A stretch of 61,739 bases of DNA from an uncultured Clostridia bacterium (GCA_910586765.1 CAJUJJ010000018.1:1-61739); one strand, 5' to 3'; counted from the stretch's first letter, positions 16,610-24,051 are shown. Numbers and translations are program-made. The notes: generated by a model not told the origin, from the letters alone.

Positions 16610-17361
16610 GTGTTCATAATAGTTGTGGTTTATGTCGTGTAGAAATTGAAAATGTTTCTGTCAAAAGCGGACAAGATGTGTTGTTAGATAATATCAATTT
16701 AGAGTTTCATTGTGGACAGCTTACAGCACTCATAGGAAGAAATGGAGCAGGTAAAACCACATTGTTAAAAGCAATATTGGGAGAAAGAAATTATACTGGT
16801 AAAATTTATTATGAAAAACATGATGGTAAAGAAATGAAAAATCCTGTAATAGGATACGTGCCACAGCAATTAGTGTTTGATAAAAGTATGCCAGTAAGTG
16901 TAGCGGATTTTATGATGGCAACCACTACAAAAAGACCTGTATGGTCTGGTTATAAAAAACAGCAAAAACAAAATTTAATTCAAAAATTGCAAGAAATGGA
17001 TTGTGCTGATGTTTTAAATAAGAAATTAGGTTCTCTTTCTGGGGGAGAATTGCAAAGAGTACTTTTGACAATGGCAATAGACCCTATGCCAGATTTGCTG
17101 ATATTAGATGAACCTGTTTCTGGAGTAGATGCTACAGGATTGGATTTATTTTATAAAAAAGTAACGTATTTGAGAAATACCTATCATATAGCAGTGCTTT
17201 TGGTTTCTCACGATTTGGCTTTGATAAGACGCTATGCAGATAAAGTAGTGCTTTTGGACAAAACAGTGGCAGAACAGGGAGATGCAGAAGATGTTTTTCA
17301 GACAGAAGCGTTTCAGCAAACATTTGGATATTTTGCAGGGGAGGAAAAAATATGGAATTGA
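16606..17361 (+). CDS. znuC: Zinc ABC transporter ATP-binding protein
   Basis: A 251-residue ABC ATPase that powers zinc uptake. Walker A GRNGAGKTT (about residues 45-53), the Q-loop in Pro-Gln-Gln, the signature Leu-Ser-Gly-Gly-Glu-Leu-Gln, Walker B Leu-Leu-Ile-Leu-Asp-Glu-Pro and the His-loop in Val-Ser-His-Asp are all present. Its ATG overlaps the znuA stop (ATGA), and its 3' end overlaps znuB by 10 nt, giving tight translational coupling. It pairs with the ZnuB permease in the membrane. Confidence 0.95.
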   Translation: MSVHNSCGLCRVEIENVSVKSGQDVLLDNINLEFHCGQLTALIGRNGAGKTTLLKAILGERNYTGKIYYEKHDGKEMKNPVIGYVPQQLVFDKSMPVSVADFMMATTTKRPVWSGYKKQQKQNLIQKLQEMDCADVLNKKLGSLSGGELQRVLLTMAIDPMPDLLILDEPVSGVDATGLDLFYKKVTYLRNTYHIAVLLVSHDLALIRRYADKVVLLDKTVAEQGDAEDVFQTEAFQQTFGYFAGEEKIWN

Positions 17362-18182
17362 TATATGCGATATTGGAGAAACTCCCTTTTTCCTTTTTGC
17401 AATATGATTTTATGAAAAACGCATTTTTAGCGGTACTTTTTTTAGCACCGTTATTTGCATTATTAGGTACTATGGCAGTAAATAATAATATGGCATTTTT
17501 TTCTGATGCACTGGGACATAGTGCTTTAACAGGAATAGGCATAGGAATGGTATTGGGATTGAAACAACCTTTGTTGTGTATGATTGCATTTGGAATATTG
17601 CTTAGTATTGCCATTACAAAAGTAAAAGGAGCAGATATGCTTTCTTCAGATAGTATTATTAGTGTGTTTTCTTCTGCGGCAATGGCATTGGGTATTGTGA
17701 TATTGTCACAGCAAGGAGGTTTTGCAAAATATTCTTATTATTTAATAGGAGATATATTAACCATTACACAAAATGATTTGATGTTGATAATAGTGACATT
17801 GATAGTTTGTTATATTGTGTGGATACTGTTATATAATGATTTGCTTCTTGTAAGTATCAATCGCTCTTTTGCAGTTAGTAGGGGTGTAAATGTGGTATTT
17901 ACAGAAAATGCTTTTGTAATATTGGTGGCGGTGACTGTTATGATTTCAATAAAATGGATAGGAATATTGACAATCAATTCTCTTTTGATATTGCCAGCGG
18001 CAGCAGCAAGAAATATTTCTGTAAATGTAAAACAGTATCATTGTATCACAACAGTAATAGGCTGTATATCTGCTATAATAGGCTTGGTGGTTTCTTATGA
18101 ATGGGGAACATCAGCAGGAGCAGCGATTGTGTTAGTAGCAGCGGTAATATTTTTTGTAACGCTTTTTTTTAGAAAAAAATAA
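17352..18182 (+). CDS. znuB: Zinc ABC transporter permease
   Basis: A 276-residue ABC-3 family integral membrane protein with about eight hydrophobic segments. The conserved Ala-Leu-Gly-His-Ser-Ala-Leu-Thr-Gly-Ile-Gly motif near residue 57 and the Ile-Leu-Pro-Ala-Ala-Ala-Ala-Arg-Asn motif near residue 215 are hallmark features of zinc/manganese permeases. Last gene of the znuACB-type operon; the start overlaps the ATPase gene by 10 nt and has GGGGAGG upstream. Confidence 0.95.
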   Translation: MELIYAILEKLPFSFLQYDFMKNAFLAVLFLAPLFALLGTMAVNNNMAFFSDALGHSALTGIGIGMVLGLKQPLLCMIAFGILLSIAITKVKGADMLSSDSIISVFSSAAMALGIVILSQQGGFAKYSYYLIGDILTITQNDLMLIIVTLIVCYIVWILLYNDLLLVSINRSFAVSRGVNVVFTENAFVILVAVTVMISIKWIGILTINSLLILPAAAARNISVNVKQYHCITTVIGCISAIIGLVVSYEWGTSAGAAIVLVAAVIFFVTLFFRKK

Positions 18183-18275
18183 TAAATAAATTTTATAAAC
18201 TGGTATTTTATGAAATTTTGTATTATAATAGATATGATTTTATTATAGCAAAATAAAAATTAGGAGGGAAATATT

Positions 18276-18527
18276 ATGCAGCATATCACATATGATACAA
18301 AAGGCATTTGTGCTGTAAAAATTGATTTTGACTTAGATGATGGAAAGGTATATAACTTAAAATTCCATAATGGTTGTGATGGAAATCATAAAGGATTGGC
18401 AAAATTGGTGGAAGGTATGCCAGCAGAAGAAGTAGCAAAAAGATTAAGAGGCGTTACTTGTGGCCCTAGAACATCAAGCTGTCCTGACCAGTTGGCACAG
18501 GCATTGGAACAGTATTTAAAAAAATAA
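18276..18527 (+). CDS. TSCPD domain protein (TIGR03905-like)
   Basis: An 83-residue protein matching the small TSCPD-domain family, whose larger relatives form the C-terminal domain of adenosylcobalamin-dependent ribonucleotide reductases. The defining Thr-Ser-Ser-Cys-Pro-Asp motif is at about residues 69-74, with further cysteines (Gly-Cys-Asp-Gly-Asn; Val-Thr-Cys-Gly) that may bind metal. Stand-alone function is unknown. GGAGGG lies 8 nt before ATG 18276. It is followed by a small membrane protein gene 21 nt downstream. Confidence 0.85.
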   Translation: MQHITYDTKGICAVKIDFDLDDGKVYNLKFHNGCDGNHKGLAKLVEGMPAEEVAKRLRGVTCGPRTSSCPDQLAQALEQYLKK

Positions 18528-18548
18528 AAAAATGAAGAAGATTTTTTT

Positions 18549-18860
18549 ATGAAAGAAAAAACGTACTATAAAAGATTTAGGACATTTGTGTTGTGGGTGT
18601 TGATTGCCACAATTATTTACTGCTGGAATAGACCACATACTTTTTCTATCGTAGCAGTAATGTATGGTATATTTTTGATATTTAATAGATATTATTGCTA
18701 TTTGGAGGAAAGAGAAGCAGAGAAAAAGCGTTTAGGGAAATATTTTCAAAAAGATAAATTTTATCAGCAGTATATGAAGCAAAAACGTTCTTTGATTAGA
18801 ATGGAAATGATGATACTGGTAATGCTCTTTTTTGTATTGCAGTATCGTATGAGCAAATAA
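18549..18860 (+). CDS. Hypothetical small membrane protein, 103 aa
   Basis: Unrecognised. Membrane segments are predicted at about residues 11-27 and 32-46, and a third near the C-terminus (83-98), separated by a Lys/Arg/Glu-rich cytoplasmic stretch. The ribosome site is weak (GAAGA before ATG 18549). It follows the TSCPD gene closely and is probably in the same transcript; the transcript ends at the hairpin at 18863-18897. Confidence 0.6.
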   Translation: MKEKTYYKRFRTFVLWVLIATIIYCWNRPHTFSIVAVMYGIFLIFNRYYCYLEEREAEKKRLGKYFQKDKFYQQYMKQKRSLIRMEMMILVMLFFVLQYRMSK

Positions 18861-18862
18861 AA

Positions 18863-18897
18863 AAAGGTGTATTGTTTCAAAATAACAATACGCCTTT
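18863..18897. terminator. Intrinsic terminator, copy 1 of a flanking pair
   Basis: Hairpin aaaggtgtattgtt / aacaatacgccttt. A second copy with only small changes lies at 19108-19144; 210 bp of palindromic DNA separate them. Confidence 0.75.
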
Positions 18898-19107
18898 CAG
18901 CGTGTCGATAAAGTCGACACGCTAAGTCGAAAACAGGTTTTCGACTTGTTTAAACAGAAGTATAAACAGCTTGTTCCATCGGCTTAAAAGCCTTGAAACT
19001 CGCTGTTTTCCTCAGGCGGGCAAAGCTCGCCTTGCGGATTAGAATGGGGAGTTGCACTCCCCAAACCCCTTGCTTTTTACGGCAAAATGAGGTTTTTTGA
19101 CAGACTG
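18898..19107. repeat. Palindrome-rich intergenic element (possible MITE-like insertion)
   Basis: No coding gene here. Five inverted repeats follow each other: agcgtgtcga/tcgacacgct (10 bp, perfect), aagtcgaaaac/gttttcgactt (11 bp, perfect), ggctt/aagcc, ggcgggc/gctcgcc and tggggagt/actcccca. The right part includes ccccaaacccc, also found (as complement) near 56640. GC content is higher than in the surroundings. Identical flanking hairpins suggest insertion beside, and duplication of, a terminator. Confidence 0.6.
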
Positions 19108-19144
19108 AAAGGTGTATTGTTTTAAATAACAATACGCCTTTTTT
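19108..19144. terminator. Intrinsic terminator, copy 2 of a flanking pair
   Basis: Same stem as 18863-18897 (aaaggtgtattgtt / aacaatacgccttt), here followed by a proper T run. Confidence 0.75.
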
Positions 19145-19162
19145 ATTGGGAGGTGTAATTGA

Positions 19163-19176
19163 TTAGCTATAGCTAA
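19163..19176. promoter_or_regulatory. Palindrome TTAGCTATAGCTAA, possible DtxR-family box
   Basis: Perfect 14-bp inverted repeat just downstream of the DUF2325 gene. It resembles the TTAGGTTAGCCTAA class of DtxR/MntR operators and the related site at 19511-19524 upstream of the same gene. Confidence 0.4.
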
Positions 19177-19196
19177 CTATGCTACAAAAAATAATA

Positions 19197-19478
19197 TTAA
19201 CAACAGTGGCAGTCTAATATTTTTTTTAATGCACAAGAACTGCTACTGTGAGAGCGTGCCACTGTGATATTGTTTTTGTTTGCTTCTTGCAAAGCACCAC
19301 TTACCATACTATGTGAAACAGTGCTTGTAAAAAGCACTAACAAATCGGGGTTACCAATTTTTGACTTAAAATTGCTAGGTAAATGGGTAAATACTTTTGC
19401 TTTACACTTATAATTTTTACAAATTTCTTTGTATTGACAAACCATACGGTCATGTCCTCCTATAATAACGACACTCAT
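19197..19478 (-). CDS. DUF2325 domain protein
   Basis: A 93-residue DUF2325 protein. The N-terminal Met-Ser-Val-Val-Ile-Ile-Gly-Gly-His-Asp-Arg-Met signature, the central Asp-Leu-Leu-Val-Leu-Phe-Thr motif, and the C-terminal Ala-Arg-Ser-His-Ser-Ser-Ser-Ser motif with a terminal Cys-His-Cys-Cys are visible. The family is uncharacterised but often lies beside iron or manganese transport and regulator genes. Here the metal-responsive DtxR-type regulator is divergently transcribed, and a palindrome sits in the shared promoter region. AAGGGAGT precedes ATG 19478. Confidence 0.85.
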   Translation of the reverse strand: MSVVIIGGHDRMVCQYKEICKNYKCKAKVFTHLPSNFKSKIGNPDLLVLFTSTVSHSMVSGALQEANKNNITVARSHSSSSCALKKILDCHCC

Positions 19479-19510
19479 AAATATAGTAACTCCCTTCTCT
19501 ATAATAATTA

Positions 19511-19524
19511 TTAGTTAAAGCTAA
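19511..19524. promoter_or_regulatory. Inverted repeat AGTTA-N4-TAACT, candidate operator
   Basis: Sits 33-46 bp upstream of the DUF2325 start, between it and the divergent DtxR-family regulator gene. Half-sites ttagtta / gctaact resemble the TTAGCTATAGCTAA palindrome at 19163. Confidence 0.45.
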
Positions 19525-19672
19525 CTTTTATTATTATAATATCACTACTTACTGATTTTGTCAATATGCTATTTTAGCAATAGTAATGGTTTTATTGATT
19601 ATTACGAATGAATGTGATATGATAATATTCATATAAATATTTTTTTGAAAAAAAGTGTGGTGTATTGAAAAA

Positions 19673-20035
19673 ATGAAATTACGAGAATCAGGAGAGAATT
19701 ATTTAGAAACAATATTGATTTTAGAAAAAAGGAATGGTATTGCACGCTCTGTTGATGTAGCGAATGAATTGGGATTTTCTAAACCTAGTGTAAGTAGGGC
19801 AATGACTGTGCTAAAAAAAGCAGGGTATGTAAAAGTAGGACAAATCAATCAGCTTCTTTTGACGGAAACGGGCAAAGAAGTGGCAGAAAAAGTATATTAT
19901 AAACATTGCGTACTGAAAGAGTTTTTGATGCAGATAGGTGTAGAAGAAGAAATAGCAGCAAAAGACGCTTGTCGTATGGAACACGTAATTAGTGAACAAA
20001 CATTAAAGTGTATATTGAAACATATGGAGAAATGA
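19673..20035 (+). CDS. DtxR/MntR-family metal-dependent transcriptional regulator
   Basis: A 120-residue regulator. The start motif Glu-Ser-Gly-Glu-Asn-Tyr-Leu-Glu-Thr-Ile is the family N-terminus. A winged helix-turn-helix with Phe-Ser-Lys-Pro-Ser-Val-Ser-Arg-Ala follows at about residues 35-44. The metal-binding segment Cys100-Arg-Met-Glu103-His104 matches the Cys-x-x-Glu-His of DtxR/IdeR. No SH3 domain is present (short form). It would repress metal-uptake or homeostasis genes when iron or manganese is bound. Start ATG 19673 is chosen by family alignment; the ribosome site is weak. Divergent from the DUF2325 gene. Confidence 0.9.
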   Translation: MKLRESGENYLETILILEKRNGIARSVDVANELGFSKPSVSRAMTVLKKAGYVKVGQINQLLLTETGKEVAEKVYYKHCVLKEFLMQIGVEEEIAAKDACRMEHVISEQTLKCILKHMEK

Positions 20036-20049
20036 GAAATAATAATATT

Positions 20050-20093
20050 GTCCATACCTGCAAATATTAAAAATGTGGGTATGGACTTTATTT
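20050..20093. terminator. Terminator between convergent genes
   Basis: Stem gtccatacc / gggtatggac, then tttattta. It lies between the DtxR-family gene and a convergent small gene. Confidence 0.65.
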
Positions 20094-20108
20094 ATGTATT
20101 TTTAGGCA

Positions 20109-20387
20109 TTAAAAAAAAGAATTTTGCTCTGAAAATATTTCTATTGTCATCAACGCACCTAAACAATAACCTTGAATAAAACTGTTTTGTATATCATAAT
20201 AATTTTCATCAGAAATAATGTCCAATAATTTTTCTAATGTGTTCTTTTCTTCATCATTTAGTTTTTGCAATAATTGATTGTAGAAATGCTCATTTTTTTT
20301 AATTAATTTTTGACGTTCAGGACTTTTTTGTGTCATTTTTGGTATATAAAATTCGCTGTCTGCAAGTGCCTGTAAAAGTTTTCCCAT
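20109..20387 (-). CDS. Hypothetical protein, 92 aa (DUF6809-like)
   Basis: A small helical protein beginning Met-Gly-Lys-Leu-Leu-Gln-Ala-Leu, with a C-terminal Phe-Ile-Gln-Gly-Tyr-Cys-Leu-Gly-Ala-Leu-Met-Thr-Ile-Glu. This resembles a family of small uncharacterised clostridial proteins that I recall as DUF6809; the assignment is tentative. The central part is charged and coiled. AAAGGAAG precedes ATG 20387. Monocistronic, divergent from the following repressor-like gene. No function can be inferred. Confidence 0.65.
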   Translation of the reverse strand: MGKLLQALADSEFYIPKMTQKSPERQKLIKKNEHFYNQLLQKLNDEEKNTLEKLLDIISDENYYDIQNSFIQGYCLGALMTIEIFSEQNSFF

Positions 20388-20608
20388 AAATATCTTCCTT
20401 TCTGATTTTTTAATTTTTTACGTAAAAAATTTTTTTGATTTTTAATATATTATTAAATATAATACTATATTTTTTAATATGTATTTTATACTAATAAATA
20501 TAATAAGTCAATATATAAATTTAGCATTTTAAAGTGTAAATTTACATATATATTTGATTTTTTATATAAAAAAGTGTATTATTGCCAAAAAAGAAAGAGG
20601 TACAAAAT

Positions 20609-20821
20609 ATGGGAATGGCATTGAAAATACGAACAATTCTATTAGAAAGAAATATGACAATAAAAGAATTAAGTGATAAATTAGGTTATAATGGAGCGAA
20701 TTTATATAATAAGCTGAGAAAAGATAATCTAACTGAGAAAGAATTACGTAAGATTGCTGATGCTTTAGATTGTGATTATGATGGAGTGTTTACTTTTAGA
20801 GATACAGGAAAACAAATTTAA
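20609..20821 (+). CDS. XRE-family HTH transcriptional regulator (Cro/CI-like), 70 aa
   Basis: A single helix-turn-helix domain. The core Met-Thr-Ile-Lys-Glu-Leu-Ser-Asp-Lys-Leu-Gly-Tyr-Asn-Gly-Ala-Asn-Leu-Tyr-Asn-Lys-Leu covers about residues 15-35, followed by helices typical of small Cro-like proteins. ATG 20609 follows AAAGAGG; an in-frame upstream TTG has no ribosome site. The promoter region is very AT-rich. No partner genes are adjacent. Its target is probably its own promoter. Confidence 0.8.
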   Translation: MGMALKIRTILLERNMTIKELSDKLGYNGANLYNKLRKDNLTEKELRKIADALDCDYDGVFTFRDTGKQI

Positions 20822-20833
20822 TAGAAATTTTTA

Positions 20834-20986
20834 TGAGGGGAAACTTTTTTCACTTGTGAAAAGTTTCCCCGTGTCCATTGGACACTCCTCTTCAAAAACA
20901 CGCTTGCAAGCAGAAAGACCTTGAGGGCTCTGCCCTCAATACACCCGCAAGCCCTTTAAAAAGGGCTTGAGCCTAAACTTTTATTT
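20834..20986. repeat. Palindrome-rich intergenic repeat
   Basis: Contains no gene. Successive hairpins: ggggaaactttt/aaaagtttcccc, gtgtcc/ggacac, gcttgcaagc, ttgagggc/gccctcaa and aagccctttaaaaagggctt. GC-rich relative to the neighbourhood. Similar mosaic hairpin blocks lie at 18898-19107 and near 56640. The first hairpin may also terminate the upstream HTH gene. Confidence 0.55.
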
Positions 20987-21130
20987 TTTTATCCCAAATT
21001 TACAAAAAATTACGAACAAAAAAATATTTTACAACGCTATTGACAACGAAAAGCAATTATGATATTCTTTTAGGCAGAAAGACGCAAGTCTTTTTTTTAT
21101 GCAGAAAATTGACTAATGGAGGTGGAAGTC

Positions 21131-21280
21131 TTGAGAACAAGGATTACCTTAGCATGCACAGAGTGCAAACAAAGAAACTACAGCACAACAAAGGACAAAA
21201 AAACAATGCCTGACAGAATGGAACTGAAAAAGTATTGTAAGTTCTGTAAATCCCATACATTACACAAAGAAACAAAGTAA
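21131..21280 (+). CDS. rpmG: 50S ribosomal protein L33
   Basis: A 49-residue zinc-ribbon form of L33. It has two Cys pairs (Cys-Thr-Glu-Cys and Cys-Lys-Phe-Cys), the Arg-Asn-Tyr-Ser-Thr-Thr-Lys-Asp motif, Met-Glu-Leu-Lys-Lys-Tyr-Cys and a terminal His-Lys-Glu-Thr-Lys. It starts at TTG 21131 with GGAGGTGG 5 nt upstream; there is no ATG alternative. First gene of the rpmG-secE-nusG-rplK-rplA cluster, 37 nt before secE. The four cysteines mean it binds zinc, unlike the Zur-repressed zinc-free paralogues. Confidence 0.93.
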   Translation: MRTRITLACTECKQRNYSTTKDKKTMPDRMELKKYCKFCKSHTLHKETK

Positions 21281-21317
21281 TGAGGGAAAATTACTTGTTT
21301 TTAAGGAAGTGAACAGT

Positions 21318-21587
21318 ATGGCAGAAAACAACACCACAAACCCAAGCGGAAAAGACGAATTAAAAAAGCAAAAAAAACAGCCAAACAAAAATAATAAGCC
21401 TACATTTTCTGAAACAGTAGCAGATTATAAAGCAGAGTTTAAAAAAATTGTGTGGCCTACAAGACAAGAATTGGCAAAAAAGACAGTAACAGTAATTCTT
21501 ACATCTTTGTTGGTGGGAGTTATTGTTTCCTGTATGGATATGGTGTATTCAGCAGGATATGATTGTATACTGAATTTGTTGGGATAA
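21318..21587 (+). CDS. secE: Preprotein translocase subunit SecE
   Basis: An 89-residue single-span SecE. After a Lys/Asn-rich hydrophilic N-terminus comes the conserved Glu-Phe-Lys-Lys-Ile-Val-Trp-Pro-Thr-Arg-Gln-Glu-Leu amphipathic helix (about residues 40-52) and one membrane helix (about 57-77). It clamps SecY in the translocon. ATG 21318 follows AAGGAAGTG. Between rpmG and nusG in canonical order. Confidence 0.95.
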   Translation: MAENNTTNPSGKDELKKQKKQPNKNNKPTFSETVADYKAEFKKIVWPTRQELAKKTVTVILTSLLVGVIVSCMDMVYSAGYDCILNLLG

Positions 21588-21621
21588 AAAAGTCAAGTAA
21601 GAAAAGGAATGGTATGGTATT

Positions 21622-22176
21622 ATGTCTGATGAAACAATAAGACCAGAGGAAGTAAAAGCATCAAATGAAATGAGATGGTATGTTGTGCATACTTATTCTG
21701 GATATGAAAATAAAGTAAAAGCCAACATTGAAAAAATCATTGAAAATAGAGGTATGCAAGACCAAATATTGGAGGTTAGTGTGCCTTTGCAAGATGTTGT
21801 TGAAATTAAAAATGGTCAAAAAAAGACAGTGCAGAGAAAAGTATTTCCTGGCTATGTGTTGTTAAAAATGATTATGAATGATGATACATGGTATGTTGTA
21901 AGAAATACAAGAGGTGTAACAAGTTTTGTTGGCCCTGGTTCAAAGCCTGTTCCGCTGACAGATGAAGAAGTGTTTGCTATGGGCATAGGTAGCTCTATAG
22001 AAAATATAGATGTAGAGTTGGGAGATGCTGTAAAAGTCATAGCAGGGCCTTTTGCGAATTCTGTAGGCATTATAAAAGAGATTAATACCAATAAAAGAAT
22101 AGTGGTTGTAAAACTGTCTATATTTGGCAGAGAAACACCTGTCGAACTTGATTTTGGACAAATTGAAAAAGTATGA
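21622..22176 (+). CDS. nusG: Transcription termination/antitermination factor NusG
   Basis: A 184-residue NusG. The NGN domain starts Arg-Trp-Tyr-Val-Val-His-Thr-Tyr-Ser-Gly-Tyr-Glu and contains Pro-Gly-Tyr-Val-Leu. The C-terminal KOW domain has Gly-Asp-Ala-Val-Lys-Val-Ile-Ala-Gly-Pro-Phe (about residues 133-143). It binds RNA polymerase near the clamp and links it to pausing, Rho or the ribosome. The N-terminus has the usual short acidic extension. Canonical position between secE and rplK. Confidence 0.97.
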   Translation: MSDETIRPEEVKASNEMRWYVVHTYSGYENKVKANIEKIIENRGMQDQILEVSVPLQDVVEIKNGQKKTVQRKVFPGYVLLKMIMNDDTWYVVRNTRGVTSFVGPGSKPVPLTDEEVFAMGIGSSIENIDVELGDAVKVIAGPFANSVGIIKEINTNKRIVVVKLSIFGRETPVELDFGQIEKV

Positions 22177-22217
22177 TATTCGTTTCTGCACAGGCAAATA
22201 AAAAATAGGGCTTGTGC

Positions 22218-22250
22218 GTGGGAGGGAAAAAATCCCCGTTAATTACCACA
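22218..22250 (+). promoter_or_regulatory. Leader hairpin upstream of rplK (L1/L11-type element)
   Basis: gtggga ... accaca pairing just before the rplK ribosome site. The same arrangement (gtgggag ... taccacat, then AGGAGGT) is repeated before rplA at 22731-22760. Repeated use fits a conserved ribosomal-protein autoregulatory site mimicking the rRNA target; that assignment is inferred. Confidence 0.5.
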
Positions 22251-22268
22251 TATATAGGAGGTGCCGAA

Positions 22269-22694
22269 ATGGCAAAGAAAGTTACAGGTTATATCAAATT
22301 ACAAATTCCAGCAGCGAAAGCAACACCAGCCCCACCAGTTGGCCCTGCGTTAGGTCAGCACGGTGTAAATATTATGGGCTTCTGTAAAGAATTTAATGAG
22401 AAAACAGCTTCTCAAGCAGGACTTATTATTCCTGTTGTTATCACAGTATATCAAGACAGAAGTTTCACTTTTATTACAAAAACTCCACCAGCAGCAGTTC
22501 TTTTGAAAAAAGCTTGCGGTATTGAGTCTGGCTCTGGTGTGCCAAACAAAACAAAAGTTGCAAAAATTTCAAAAGCAGAAGTAATGAAAATTGCAGAAAC
22601 AAAAATGCCAGATTTGAATGCTGCATCTATTGAAGCTGCATATAGTATGATTTGCGGTACAGCAAGAAGCATGGGCATTACAGTAGAAGAATAA
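22269..22694 (+). CDS. rplK: 50S ribosomal protein L11
   Basis: A 141-residue L11. It has N-terminal Lys-Leu-Gln-Ile-Pro-Ala-Ala-Lys-Ala-Thr-Pro-Ala-Pro-Pro-Val-Gly-Pro-Ala-Leu-Gly and the C-terminal RNA-binding domain with Lys-Met-Pro-Asp-Leu-Asn-Ala and Gly-Thr-Ala-Arg-Ser-Met-Gly. Part of the GTPase-associated centre. ATG 22269 with AGGAGGTG upstream; an earlier in-frame GTG reads through the leader hairpin and is rejected. Co-transcribed with rplA. Confidence 0.97.
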   Translation: MAKKVTGYIKLQIPAAKATPAPPVGPALGQHGVNIMGFCKEFNEKTASQAGLIIPVVITVYQDRSFTFITKTPPAAVLLKKACGIESGSGVPNKTKVAKISKAEVMKIAETKMPDLNAASIEAAYSMICGTARSMGITVEE

Positions 22695-22730
22695 TAAACA
22701 GTAATAAGAGCAAAAAAGAATGCTCAAATA

Positions 22731-22760
22731 GTGGGAGGGGATTCTCCCGATATTACCACA
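22731..22760 (+). promoter_or_regulatory. Leader hairpin upstream of rplA (same element as before rplK)
   Basis: gtgggagggg...ctccc core and taccaca closing strand, directly before AAGGAGGT of rplA. See the matching site at 22218-22250. Confidence 0.5.
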
Positions 22761-22776
22761 TAAGGAGGTCACGAGA

Positions 22777-23472
22777 GTGAAAAGAGGAAAAAAATATATT
22801 GAAAAAGCAAAGTTAGTGGATAAAACAATGCTTTATGATACAGCAGAAGCGATTGACTTAGTACAAAAAACAGCATCTGCAAAATTTGATGAAACTGTAG
22901 AAGCACATATTCGTTTGGGTGTTGACAGCAGACACGCTGACCAACAAGTACGTGGTGCCGTTGTACTTCCACACGGTACAGGTAAAACAGTTCGTGTATT
23001 AGTATTTGCAAAAGGTGATAAAGCAGACGAGGCTTTAGCAGCTGGAGCAGACTTTGTAGGAGCAGAAGATTTAATTCCAAAAATACAAAATGATAACTGG
23101 TTTGGATTTGATGTTGCAGTTGCAACACCAGATATGATGGGCGTTGTAGGTCGTTTGGGACGTGTTTTAGGCCCTAAAGGCTTGATGCCAAACCCAAAAG
23201 CAGGTACTGTTACAATGGACGTAACAAAAGCTGTAAAGGATATTAAAGCAGGTAAAATTGAGTATCGTTTGGATAAAACAAATATCGTTCATGTTCCTGT
23301 AGGTAAGGTATCTTTTGGTTCTGAAAAATTAAATGAGAACTTCCAAACTCTTATGAGTGCATTGATAAAAGCAAAACCAGCAGCAGCAAAAGGTCAGTAT
23401 ATGAAGAGTGTTGTTATTTCAACAACAATGGGACCTGGTGTAAAAATTAACCCTGCTAAAATAACAGAATAA
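22777..23472 (+). CDS. rplA: 50S ribosomal protein L1
   Basis: A 231-residue L1 with the family signature Gly-Arg-Val-Leu-Gly-Pro-Lys-Gly-Leu-Met-Pro-Asn-Pro-Lys near residues 128-141. It also has an N-terminal Lys-Arg-Gly-Lys-Lys-Tyr start and a C-terminal Thr-Met-Gly-Pro-Gly-Val-Lys-Ile. Forms the mobile L1 stalk at the E site and commonly represses its own operon. GTG start at 22777 after AAGGAGGT. Followed by a terminator, so rplJ-rplL, 3.3 kb away, are transcribed separately. Confidence 0.97.
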   Translation: MKRGKKYIEKAKLVDKTMLYDTAEAIDLVQKTASAKFDETVEAHIRLGVDSRHADQQVRGAVVLPHGTGKTVRVLVFAKGDKADEALAAGADFVGAEDLIPKIQNDNWFGFDVAVATPDMMGVVGRLGRVLGPKGLMPNPKAGTVTMDVTKAVKDIKAGKIEYRLDKTNIVHVPVGKVSFGSEKLNENFQTLMSALIKAKPAAAKGQYMKSVVISTTMGPGVKINPAKITE

Positions 23473-23480
23473 TGTAAATA

Positions 23481-23515
23481 AAAAAGAGCAGTCCGTAGTG
23501 GCTGCTTTTTTTGTT
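23481..23515 (+). terminator. Intrinsic terminator after rplA
   Basis: Hairpin agagcagtcc / gtggctgct with a T7 run at 23507-23513; it ends the rpmG-rplA transcript. Confidence 0.75.
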
Positions 23516-23535
23516 TATTGAAAGGAGGATAAATT

Positions 23536-24051
23536 ATGACAGTGCAGTTGGAGGACTTATTTTTTTGGAGTAATGAGGAATGGGTATTTATTAGTGATAA
23601 AGATAGTGATAAATTATTTGGATTTTATGAATTAAAGGAATATGAATTATTTAAGCCAGAAAAATATGGTTTGAATGTAAAAATGGCTAGTACCGATTGT
23701 AGAAAAGGTTTTGTAATAGAATTGTGTGTAAAAGAAAATAAATTGTTTTTAAAAAATTTATGGGTAAATTGTAAAGATGATGTATATCCTGAAATAAATG
23801 GAATAAAAGCAAAATACATTGATTATTTTGATAAAAAAGAATACCATAATTATGCAGGATTTTATGTTTATAAAAATATTTTAGAGAGATTGTATTTTTC
23901 AGGAAAAATTATAATTGGACAAGAACCAGAAAAGGGATATATAGGCTATACAGTAGCTTTTTATAAATATAATAAAATTTTTAAGTTAGTTTTTGAAAAT
24001 GGTGTATTGCAAAGTTTTTGTGATGTATACAGAAAGCCAAAAGAAAAATGA
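23536..24051 (+). CDS. Hypothetical protein, 171 aa
   Basis: I do not recognise this soluble protein, which is rich in aromatic residues and Lys. It begins with an acidic Glu-Asp-Leu-Phe-Phe-Trp stretch and contains several beta-strand-like segments, with no signal peptide, membrane helix or known catalytic motif. AAAGGAGG precedes ATG 23536. Its AT-rich codon use is unlike the flanking ribosomal protein genes. It sits inside the normally contiguous rplA-rplJ cluster together with two genes on the other strand, so it is probably a late insertion. Confidence 0.6.
   Translation: MTVQLEDLFFWSNEEWVFISDKDSDKLFGFYELKEYELFKPEKYGLNVKMASTDCRKGFVIELCVKENKLFLKNLWVNCKDDVYPEINGIKAKYIDYFDKKEYHNYAGFYVYKNILERLYFSGKIIIGQEPEKGYIGYTVAFYKYNKIFKLVFENGVLQSFCDVYRKPKEK

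Noticed and set aside
19511..19524. Zur-type zinc operator controlling the znu genes
   Set aside because: It lies by the DUF2325 and DtxR-family genes, far from the znu promoter at 15636, and does not resemble a Zur box.
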